Source of the DNA: Sedimentitalea sp042687825
Lineage (GTDB): Bacteria > Pseudomonadota > Alphaproteobacteria > Rhodobacterales > Rhodobacteraceae
DNA length: 25,472 bases
Direction of reading: 5' to 3'
Assembly (NCBI RefSeq): GCF_042687825.1
Contig: NZ_JBHUQE010000031.1
Span: 1 to 25,472 of the forward strand
Every line of letters begins with the position of its first letter. Position 1 is the stretch's first letter. Below are positions 14,916-21,705 of the stretch, in pieces. The position numbers were made by a program, and so were the translations under genes. A model generated the notes under the pieces. The model was not told the origin of the DNA. It did not search any database and was given only the letters and a program-made list of their open reading frames with translations.

Positions 14916-15679
14916 GCCTTCTGAATGTCGATCATCTGAGCGTTCGCTACGGCGCGACCGAGGTCTTGCGGGATGTCAGCCTGAGCGTGGAACCCGGTGA
15001 GATCGTCACCATTGTCGGCCCTAACGGTTCTGGCAAGACGACGCTCTTGCGTGCGATCGTGGGTGCCGCCCCCGCCAGTGCCGGTCGGATCACACCGGCG
15101 CCGGGCCTGACCCTTGGCTATGTGCCTCAACGGCTTCACGTTGATCCGACGCTCCCTATCACCGTGACGCGTTTTCTTTCGTTGCCCGGCGGTGCCACTC
15201 GCTCGGACAAGGCGGCGGCGCTGGCGCGCGCAAGCATCCCCGAACTTGCAAACCGTCAGATGTCGCAGCTTTCAGGCGGGCAACTGCAACGTGTCCTGCT
15301 GGCGCGCGCCCTGGTGGCAAAACCACAGCTCCTGTTGCTGGATGAGCCGACGGCTGGGCTCGACCAACCTGGCTCCGCGGCGTTCTATCAACTGATCGAC
15401 GACGTGCGGCGCGAAACCGGGTGCGCTGTGCTGATGATCAGCCACGAATTGCACGTCGTCATGGCGGCCTCGGACCGCGTGATCTGCATCAACGGTCACG
15501 TATGTTGTCACGGCACGCCCGAGCACGTCTCGTCCGCGCCGGAATATCAGGCACTCTTCGGCACCGGCACCGGCGGCGCGCTCGCGCTCTACCGGCATGA
15601 CCACGACCACAGGCACGACCATGAAGATGCATGCGGGACCGATCACCACCATCACGACCAGACAGAGGCAGCCGAGTAA
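14912..15679 (+). CDS. znuC: Zinc ABC transporter, ATP-binding protein
   Basis: The 255-residue protein is an ABC ATPase with Walker A VGPNGSGKTTLLRA (about 34-47), signature LSGGQLQRVLLARAL, Walker B LLLLDEPTAGLD and H-switch MISHELHVV. It powers zinc import through ZnuB. The C-terminus ends in a metal-binding-like tail (RHDHDHRHDHEDACG and DHHHHDQ). The start ATG overlaps the zur stop (ATGA), and the stop overlaps the znuB start (TAATG), so the three genes are translationally coupled. Confidence 0.95.
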   Translation: MSLLNVDHLSVRYGATEVLRDVSLSVEPGEIVTIVGPNGSGKTTLLRAIVGAAPASAGRITPAPGLTLGYVPQRLHVDPTLPITVTRFLSLPGGATRSDKAAALARASIPELANRQMSQLSGGQLQRVLLARALVAKPQLLLLDEPTAGLDQPGSAAFYQLIDDVRRETGCAVLMISHELHVVMAASDRVICINGHVCCHGTPEHVSSAPEYQALFGTGTGGALALYRHDHDHRHDHEDACGTDHHHHDQTEAAE

Positions 15680-16482
15680 TGCTCGACGATTTCATGACTC
15701 GCGCCACCCTTGCCGGTATCGGCGTAGCGTTCGCAGCCGCGCCACTCGGCAGTTTCGTCGTCTGGCGCCGCATGGCGTATTTCGGCGATGCCACGGCCCA
15801 TGCTGCGATCCTGGGCATCGCACTAGCGCTGGCGCTCGATATGTCCATCTTCCCCGGCGCAATCGCGGTCGCACTCGTCATGGCCCTGACTGTCTCTGCG
15901 CTCAGTGGAAGAGGTTACGCCATGGACACGCTCCTAGGCGTTTTAGCGCATTCAGCACTGGCATTCGGTCTGGTCGCCGTGTCGTTTCTGTCAGGGATCC
16001 GGATCGATTTGATGGCCTATCTCTTCGGGGATATTCTGGCCGTCTCGCGCGGTGATCTTGTCGTGATCTGGGGTGGGGCCGCGCTGGTCGTTGGGTTGAT
16101 TGCCTGGCGCTGGTCGGCCCTGCTGACGTCGACCCTGAATGACGAACTGGCCTATGCCAGCGGCATCGACCCGAAACGCGAGCAACTGGTGTTGACACTT
16201 TCGCTCGCCATTACGGTTGCCGTGGCGATCAAGGTCGTCGGCGTCCTGCTGATCGCCGCAATGCTCATCATCCCGGCCGCCGCCGCGCGTCCATTGTCCC
16301 GAACGCCCGAAGGTATGGCTTTGATCGCGGCTATGATCGGCAGCGTATCCGTGCTCGTTGGCCTGCGAGCCGCTTACGTTCTGGACACCCCAGCTGGACC
16401 GTCGATCGTATGCGTCGCGGCTTTGTGCTTTGTGGCAACAAGCCTGCTTGGGGCGCTTAGATTAGGCAATCACGCGGGATGA
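15679..16482 (+). CDS. znuB: Zinc ABC transporter, permease
   Basis: The 267-residue hydrophobic protein belongs to the ABC-3 family of zinc/manganese/iron permeases. Features include the N-terminal GSFVVWRRMAYFGDATAHAA, SFLSGIRIDLMAYLFGDIL, NDELAYASGIDPKREQLV and VVGVLLIAAMLIIPAAAARP, with about seven to nine membrane segments. The start overlaps the znuC stop. The gene ends 130 bp before the second recombinase repeat, so the zinc locus appears complete despite the decayed sequence on both sides. Confidence 0.95.
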   Translation: MLDDFMTRATLAGIGVAFAAAPLGSFVVWRRMAYFGDATAHAAILGIALALALDMSIFPGAIAVALVMALTVSALSGRGYAMDTLLGVLAHSALAFGLVAVSFLSGIRIDLMAYLFGDILAVSRGDLVVIWGGAALVVGLIAWRWSALLTSTLNDELAYASGIDPKREQLVLTLSLAITVAVAIKVVGVLLIAAMLIIPAAAARPLSRTPEGMALIAAMIGSVSVLVGLRAAYVLDTPAGPSIVCVAALCFVATSLLGALRLGNHAG

Positions 16483-16570
16483 GGACTTAGGCGTTGGCAA
16501 TCGGAAGATTGCGCATGATCCGACAGGAAGCGCTACTCGACAGGCACCCCGTCCACATCGGAACTCGCAC

Positions 16571-16595
16571 GACGTTTGAGCTTTGCTCAAGCGTC
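16571..16595. repeat. Inverted repeat after znuB
   Basis: GACGTTTGAGC (16571-16581) and GCTCAAGCGTC (16585-16595) pair with one G-T wobble around a TTT loop. The right arm is identical to an 11-base recombinase segment (GCTCAAGCGTC), so the repeat may be a by-product of the rearrangement or act as a terminator for zur-znuCB, although no T-run follows. Confidence 0.4.
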
Positions 16596-16615
16596 GGTGC
16601 TCGCGAGCAAGGGCG

Positions 16616-16825
16616 AGGCGCGATCCGGGCAAGGAGAAGATCGGCGACTTCGACCGGCAGAAGCTGATCGACTACGGCAAGATGCGCCGAACAGGGCGCC
16701 GGTCCGGTCACGCGCGGGATCGATATCGGCGTGATCGAGATGATCATCCCCCATGCGGCGGCCGTGCACGGCCTCGACATTTTTCCGGAGCCCGCCGATC
16801 TGGCGCGTTGCGCTCAAGCGTCTCG
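16616..16825 (+). repeat. Integrase direct repeat, copy 2
   Basis: This is the partner of 11111-11322 (about 93% identical by eye). Both copies lack the same base in the ATGCGCCGAAC segment, so they share an already frameshifted ancestor or exchanged sequence later. Confidence 0.9.
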
Positions 16826-17180
16826 GTCTGATCGGCAAGGGCACAGAGCGCGATCCGTCGCCTTACCACGGACGAGTTGAACCGCCTCTTCCGCTGCTTT
16901 GATGACCACGAACGCCTGACGACACCGATGACGCGGAGCGTGAAGTGCGCCGTGGCGACGGCCATGCGGCTCGACGAAATCTGCCGCGTCGAANTTGCGC
17001 TCAAGCGTCTCGGTCTGATCGGCAAGGGCACAGAGCGCGATCCGTCGCCTTACCACGGACGAGTTGAACCGCCTCTTCCGCTGCTTTGATGACCACGAAC
17101 GCCTGACGACACCGATGACGCGGAGCGTGAAGTGCGCCGTGGCGACGGCCATGCGGCTCGACGAAATCTGCCGCGTCGAA
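16808..17180 (+). repeat. Exact 186-bp tandem duplication around one N
   Basis: Bases 16808-16993 and 16995-17180 are identical, joined by a single N at 16994. This is the pattern left when two contigs with an unrecognised overlap are joined with a placeholder N. The real sequence probably has one copy. Confidence 0.9.
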
Positions 17181-17694
17181 TGGACCGATCTCGACGTCGA
17201 CCGCCGGATGCTCCTGATCCGCGACCGCAAGGACCCGCGCAACAAGACCGGAACCACCAGCGGATCCCCCTATTCGCCGCCACCGGGTTCGATGCCTGGG
17301 CGCTGATTTCGGCGCAGGCCAGGCATCTGGGTCTCACAAACGGGCGGATCTTTCCCCATAGCTCCGAGTCGGTCGGAACCGCCTTCCGGCGCGCCTGCGT
17401 CGAGGTCAGTGTCAAAGACCTGCATTTCCACGATTTGCGCCGTGAAGGCACAAGCCGCCTTTTCGAGGCCGGGTTCGCCATCGAACAGGTCCCGCTGGTC
17501 ACCGGCCACAAGGACTGGAAAAGCTGCGCCGCTACACGCATATCCGGCCCCAAGCCCCGCATCGGCTGGCCGCCTCGCGCGCCCCATTCCCGTCCGGGAA
17601 CCTCGCGGCCGAGTGATCCGAGAGTGCGAGGAACGCCGTCCCGGGCCGTGACGGGTTTCGAGGTCGAGAGAGAGGCTTTCGTTCCTCCCTGACA

Positions 17695-17711
17695 ACGCTC
17701 CACTGGAGCGT
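17695..17711. repeat. Short perfect inverted repeat
   Basis: ACGCTCCA and TGGAGCGT are separated by one base, 78 bp after the recombinase remnant. A second small stem (CTGCC/GGCAG, 17718-17730) follows. They could form a terminator without a T-run. Confidence 0.35.
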
Positions 17712-17761
17712 CGCCTCTGCCTGCGGCAGACCGGTCGTCACCCCGTCGCGGGAGAAAACCC

Positions 17762-17944
17762 ACGAATACCAAAAACATCGATGCCGGGCGTGATATGATC
17801 GGCGGCTACAAGGTGGATGTGACGCGCGGCACGCATGTGGACCGGATGTCATCCGAAGTGTTCTCGCGGCCGGATGACGCGCGGTACCTGTCGCTCGACG
17901 ACCTCTTCGCCTCGGTCAGGCGTGATGGCGCCCCTTGCGATTGA
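17762..17944 (+). pseudogene. Probable DUF932 N-terminal fragment
   Basis: An open frame reads TNTKNIDAGRDMIGGYKVDV, then TRGTHVDRMSSEVFSRPDD and ARYLSLDDLFASVRRDG before a TGA. This resembles the first ~60 residues of DUF932-type proteins, which are common on alphaproteobacterial plasmids and integrative elements. The family continues for several hundred residues, so this is a truncated piece. The first possible ATG in frame is 17795. The rest of the interval up to the tRNA at 18061 holds nothing I recognise. Confidence 0.5.
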
Positions 17945-18060
17945 GCAAGTGCATGATCTGCCCTGCCATTTCCGAACCCCGATTGTAACCAAAGCTGTGA
18001 GCTTAGAACGGGCAATAGGCCTGCATAACAAGGATTTGGTTTGAATTCAAAAGCGTAGAA

Positions 18061-18135
18061 TGGTGGGTGATAAGAGATTTGAACTCCTGACATCTTCGAT
18101 GTGAACGAAGCGCTCTACCACTGAGCTAATCACCC
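18061..18135 (-). tRNA. tRNA-Val (anticodon CAC)
   Basis: On the minus strand the cloverleaf is complete: acceptor GGGTGAT with ATCACCC, D-arm GCTCAGTGGTAGAGC, anticodon stem-loop CTTCG-TTCACAT-CGAAG with anticodon CAC, T-arm AGGAGTTCAAATCTCTT, discriminator A and encoded CCA (18061-18063). It marks the right edge of the accessory region. No second copy of its 3' end was seen elsewhere in the window. Confidence 0.92.
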
Positions 18136-18154
18136 GTGCCGCGCGGTTCTACCC

Positions 18155-18523
18155 CTACTCGGCCCGGTCTGCAAGAGGGTCTTTGGCCGGCGTGGAAGAG
18201 GTTTTCTGCCGCAGTTTGCAGACCGTGATCCGATGCGTCGGTTTTGCCTTACTGCGGTTGATATGCAGCTTGCCCAGCGGTTGCAGATCGACGCCACGGC
18301 CCTGGGAAATCGTGTCGCCGAGCACCGCCAGCGTGGCCTCGATCACCGCGCGGGCATCTCCTTTGCGCCGACCGGAACGCGCGACCACCCGCTCTATCAA
18401 CTCCCGCTTTTTCAAAAGTGAATCGCCGGTCTTATCCTCATGCGGGGCGGTATCCCCAATGGACCCGGTCGCGGTATCGCGCCCGGCGGTGTCCTGCGTC
18501 GTCTTGTCGATCTTATCTGTCAT
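18155..18523 (-). CDS. HU-family DNA-binding protein with N-terminal tail
   Basis: The C-terminal ~85 residues of this 122-residue protein match a small HU/IHF-like domain: LLKKRELIERVVARSGRRKG, DARAVIEATLAVLGDTIS, QGRGVDLQPLGKLHINRSKA. The first ~37 residues are rich in D, T, K and G and probably disordered. The DNA-intercalating beta-arm of classical HU is short or absent, as in the Rhodobacterales HU-like proteins with a PLGKL motif. The start is ATG 18523 (MTDKIDKTTQ), with GGACGG upstream; the frame remains open to 18574. It lies between two tRNA genes and on the same strand as tRNA-Val. Confidence 0.8.
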   Translation of the reverse strand: MTDKIDKTTQDTAGRDTATGSIGDTAPHEDKTGDSLLKKRELIERVVARSGRRKGDARAVIEATLAVLGDTISQGRGVDLQPLGKLHINRSKAKPTHRITVCKLRQKTSSTPAKDPLADRAE

Positions 18524-18663
18524 GCAACCGTCCATCCCTTTGCCTGAATGCACCCTAAGGTAGTATCGCGGCACTGGCTACCCGGCGCGCATCAGAGCGG
18601 CGGGCATTTGCGAAAGGCGGTCTTGACCTCTTTCTGACGATGAAATATGCCCCTTCCTGTTGA

Positions 18664-18737
18664 GCGGGCGTTGTGTAGTGGTAAGACCTTAGCCTTCCAA
18701 GCTAATGACGCGGGTTCGATTCCCGCCGCCCGCTCCA
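18664..18737 (+). tRNA. tRNA-Gly (anticodon TCC)
   Basis: The cloverleaf is complete: acceptor GCGGGCG with CGCCCGC, anticodon stem-loop TTAGC-CTTCCAA-GCTAA with anticodon TCC, T-arm CGGGTTCGATTCCCG, discriminator T and encoded CCA (18735-18737). A T-rich stretch follows. Confidence 0.95.
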
Positions 18738-18832
18738 GATTTTATTTTCAATAAATCAGATACTTGGCCAATTCGGACTTAGGTCTGCGGGCATACTCTG
18801 TCGCCGTCCCAGGCGAGGCAACTGCCCCGGCA

Positions 18833-19552
18833 TCAGCGCTCGCGCCATTTCACGTCTGCCGCAAAGACATAACCGGCGCCATAGACCGTACGAATGATCT
18901 TGGGCGACTGGACATTGTCCCGCAGTTTGCGGCGCAGACGGGACACCCGCGCATCGATACTGCGATCAAAGGGTTCCATCTCGCTTTTCTGGACATCCAG
19001 CAATTGCGATCGGCTCAGGACACGGCCCGCCGCATCGACGAAAATGCGCAGCAACTCGGTTTCGGCAGCGCTGAGCTCCAGAGACTTGCCATCCGAGTCG
19101 GTCAATGTACAGGCGGGAAAATCGGCCACCCAGCCAGCAAACTCGGCCACCTTGCCTTCGGTTTTCGGCTTGAGCCCGCTGCACGGTGTCTTCAGGCGGC
19201 GCATCAAGGCGCGCACGCGGGCCAGCAATTCGCGGGCTTCGAAGGGCTTGACGATATAGTCGTCCGCCCCCAGTTCCAGGCCGACCACGCGGTCCGTCAG
19301 ATTGCCACGTCCGGTGACGATGATCGAGGCGATGCATTTGCGGCGCAAGACATCGGCAACCACACTCAGACCGTCGCCGTCGGGCAACCCCAGATCGATC
19401 AGCGCGATATCCGGATGCTTCTCCTCGATGGCCCGGTTGAACTCGGCCAGAGCGTGGAATTCCTCGATGGCGAACCCGTGGCTGTTCAAAGTGCGGCTGA
19501 TGATCCGCGCAACGTCCCTGTCATCTTCGAGGACATAAATCAGATTTTTCAT
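18833..19552 (-). CDS. OmpR-family response regulator
   Basis: The 239-residue protein has a receiver domain (LIYVLEDDRDVARIISRTL; phosphoacceptor D53 in IALIDLGLPDGDG; conserved lysine in YIVKPFEARELLARVRAL) and a C-terminal winged helix of the OmpR type (LELSAAETELLRIFV, RSIDARVSRLRRKLRDN, IIRTVYGAGYVFAAD). Its ATG shares one base with the stop of the upstream histidine kinase gene (TGATG), so the pair is co-expressed. The kinase is divergent from an acyl-CoA ligase gene, which is the most obvious target. The signal is unknown. Confidence 0.93.
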   Translation of the reverse strand: MKNLIYVLEDDRDVARIISRTLNSHGFAIEEFHALAEFNRAIEEKHPDIALIDLGLPDGDGLSVVADVLRRKCIASIIVTGRGNLTDRVVGLELGADDYIVKPFEARELLARVRALMRRLKTPCSGLKPKTEGKVAEFAGWVADFPACTLTDSDGKSLELSAAETELLRIFVDAAGRVLSRSQLLDVQKSEMEPFDRSIDARVSRLRRKLRDNVQSPKIIRTVYGAGYVFAADVKWRER

Positions 19553-21534
19553 CAACTGGGCTTACGTGCAGTTTCGGCCTCAAACCGGACCGCCTTCAAG
19601 AGTGCGTTGCCCAGATCGGAACTGTCAAACGGTTTTTCTATGAAAGGACAATTCGCCTCGGTCAGCGTGGCCTCGGTTCCATCCATCTCGCCACTCATCA
19701 GCACAATGCCGACCTCGGGTGCCGCACGGTGCAGATGCTTTGCCAGCGCGATGCCGTCCATCTCGCCCGGCATCGAGATGTCGCTGAGCACCAGGTCGAT
19801 TTCCCGCACCGTGTCCAGCACCTCGAGCGCGGCCTGGGCGTTCTCGGCCTCGATCAGCGGATAGCCCAGATCGACCAGTTGCCGGCGCACGACGGTGCGC
19901 ACCTCGTCGTCATCCTCGACCAGCAGCACCAGTTGCGCCCGGTTCTCGGTGTGATCTGTGACGGGTTCGATATCGGCCCGCTCGGCCTGAACCTGCGCAT
20001 CCGGCGACAGCGCGGGCAGCAGCATCGTGAATCGCGCACCCCGGCCCTTTTCGCTGTCCAGCCAGATCGCACCATTGGACTGTTTCACAAAGCTGAACAC
20101 CATCGACAGCCCCAGACCGGTGCCGCCGCTTTCCCGTTTCGAGGTATAGAAGGGTTCGAATATCCGCTCGCGCTGATCCGGGGAAATGCCGACACCATTG
20201 TCGGCGACACGTATCCGCAGATAGGTGCCGCTGGCCAGCTTGTGAATTTCCGCCTTGGACGGGGTCAGGCGATAGGTGTCCAGCGTAAAAATGATGCGGC
20301 CCTTGTCGGATATGGCATCCCGGGCATTCACCACCAGGTTCAGCAAGGCCATCTCCAGTTGCGCGGGGTCGATCAACCCCATCGGGACCTCGTCTTCACG
20401 TCGGTATTCCAACTCGACCGTCTTGGGCAGCGACGATCTCAACAGCTTGACCAGTTCCGAGATCGAACTGGCGACCTGGGTCGGCTTCGGGTCCACCGGT
20501 TCGGTGCGGGCCAGCGCCAGCAACCGACGCGTCAGGCTGGATCCGCGCCGCGCCGCCGCGATCGCCGGCTCCAGATATTCTTTGCGCAGCTCGGCATCTT
20601 CGACATGATCCGACAGCGGCACGAGATTGCCCAGGATGATGGCCAGCAGGTTGTTGAAATCATGAGAGATACCGCTGGACAGACGCCCCAGCGCATCCAT
20701 CTTGTGCGATTGCATCAGGGCCTCGTTGGCGGCCTTGCGCCGGGTCACGTCCACAGACAGCAGATAGAACCCGTTCACCTCGCCATCCGACGCCCCCTCG
20801 GGGCGCAGAAAAGTGCGGATGTCACGGTATTTACCGTTGGGCAACTGAATGCGCATCTCGAAATCCAGAACAGCGCCGCGCCGGGTCGGCTCGAAAAAGC
20901 GGCGCGACTCGCGCATCGTGTTCGGATGCAACACGTCGTCGCAGGACTTGCCGATGATCTGGGCCGGCGTGCGGCCATAGGCGGCGGCAAAGCGGCGATT
21001 GGCATACAGAATCCGCATGTCGGTATCGACATGGGCGATGCCGGCCGGCACTTCGTCGGCGATCACCTGCAGCCGGGCCTCGCTGAGAGCAAGACGGCGG
21101 GTGCGCTCGGCGACCTGGCGTTCCAGTTCCTCCTGGCGATTGTGATTTTCGGTCACATCCGTGTAGACGGTGACAAACCCGCCGGCGGGCAAAGGCGTTC
21201 CGACCACGCGCAGAAAAGTGCCGTCGGGCGCGCGGCGTTCGAAATCATGCGGCTGAAAACGCCGTGCCTCCTGTACGCGCACGGCGACGTGCCGATCCGC
21301 ATCGCCCTCGCCATATTCGCCGTTTTCCGCGTTATAGCGAATGAAGGATTCGAAATCGGCGCCCTCAAAGGCAAGCCGAGGGGGAAAGCGCAACAGGTCC
21401 AGAAAGCGGCGATTCCACGCCACCAGCTTGAGATCTCTGTCGAAAATCGTGATGCCCTGATCCATGTGATCAAGACCCTCGCGGACCAAGGGATTAAAGA
21501 TATTGACCTGGCTGAACCGATCCTCGACGCGCAT
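19552..21534 (-). CDS. Hybrid PAS sensor histidine kinase
   Basis: The 660-residue protein has no membrane segment, so it is probably cytosolic. Domains in order: a PAS_7-like domain (about 20-128, LDHMDQGITIFDRDLKLVAW), a short coiled coil (130-155), a second PAS (about 155-267), a HisKA domain with LSSGISHDFNNLLAIILGNL (phosphorylated H291), HATPase with NLVVNARDAIS, VADNGVGIS and GGTGLGLSMVFSFVKQ, and a C-terminal receiver (LVLLVEDDDEVRTVV; LVLSDISMP; IEKPFDSSD). The internal receiver plus the separate response regulator points to branched phosphotransfer. The start ATG has GGAG closely upstream. Confidence 0.93.
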   Translation of the reverse strand: MRVEDRFSQVNIFNPLVREGLDHMDQGITIFDRDLKLVAWNRRFLDLLRFPPRLAFEGADFESFIRYNAENGEYGEGDADRHVAVRVQEARRFQPHDFERRAPDGTFLRVVGTPLPAGGFVTVYTDVTENHNRQEELERQVAERTRRLALSEARLQVIADEVPAGIAHVDTDMRILYANRRFAAAYGRTPAQIIGKSCDDVLHPNTMRESRRFFEPTRRGAVLDFEMRIQLPNGKYRDIRTFLRPEGASDGEVNGFYLLSVDVTRRKAANEALMQSHKMDALGRLSSGISHDFNNLLAIILGNLVPLSDHVEDAELRKEYLEPAIAAARRGSSLTRRLLALARTEPVDPKPTQVASSISELVKLLRSSLPKTVELEYRREDEVPMGLIDPAQLEMALLNLVVNARDAISDKGRIIFTLDTYRLTPSKAEIHKLASGTYLRIRVADNGVGISPDQRERIFEPFYTSKRESGGTGLGLSMVFSFVKQSNGAIWLDSEKGRGARFTMLLPALSPDAQVQAERADIEPVTDHTENRAQLVLLVEDDDEVRTVVRRQLVDLGYPLIEAENAQAALEVLDTVREIDLVLSDISMPGEMDGIALAKHLHRAAPEVGIVLMSGEMDGTEATLTEANCPFIEKPFDSSDLGNALLKAVRFEAETARKPS

Positions 21535-21705
21535 CGCTCTCCGTTACCGCTACGTAAACTGCTGTTTTTCATAGATCTTACGACATCCTAGCGAATCATT
21601 TGCAACGCGACCAGAGGGCATTACAATTTGATACAATTGCGGAAAATTTCCACAACATTGCCGTGGCATGTTTTCCGGAACTGATGGATTGGAGGTGCTT
21701 TTTAT
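21535..21705. promoter_or_regulatory. Divergent control region, kinase / acyl-CoA ligase
   Basis: This 171-bp A/T-rich region separates the two divergent units. It holds a direct repeat TACAATT (21622-21628 and 21632-21638), spaced 10 bp, and an adjacent palindrome GGAAAATTTCC (21641-21651). OmpR-type regulators bind direct repeats spaced 10-11 bp, so this is a candidate target for the neighbouring regulator. GGAGG at 21691-21695 is the ribosome-binding site of the ligase gene. Confidence 0.5.

Larger units (their letters stand above)
16616..17616 (+). pseudogene. Tyrosine recombinase (integrase), 3' part, decayed
   Basis: This contains the rest of a recombinase related to the 10841 fragment: KIGDFDRQKLIDYGKM, GIDIGVIEMIIPHAAAVHGL, then after shifts LNRLFRCFDDHERLT, MRLDEICRVEWTDLDVDRR (first catalytic arginine region), NGRIFPHSSESVGTAFRRAC, DLHFHDLRREGTSRLFEAG (HxxR box, with R where H is usual in HDLRHEG), LVTGHKDWK and the tyrosine region RRYTHIRP, ending at TGA 17614-17616. 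Frameshifts are needed near 16686, 16807, 16862, 17254 and 17521. A 186-bp stretch is doubled around an N, probably an assembly artefact. The gene cannot give a full recombinase as written. Confidence 0.8.

Noticed and set aside
16883..17180. Tandem duplication as a biological repeat
   Set aside because: Perfect identity and the single N at the join point to assembly; reported as a probable artefact instead.
18061..18135. tRNA-Val as attachment site of the element
   Set aside because: No duplicate of the tRNA 3' end was found in the window, and the recombinase fragment starts at the opposite edge beside dusA; not supported from sequence alone.
19729..21591. Long open frame on the plus strand opposite the histidine kinase
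   Set aside because: Antisense shadow of a gene with complete kinase motifs; no recognisable protein features.
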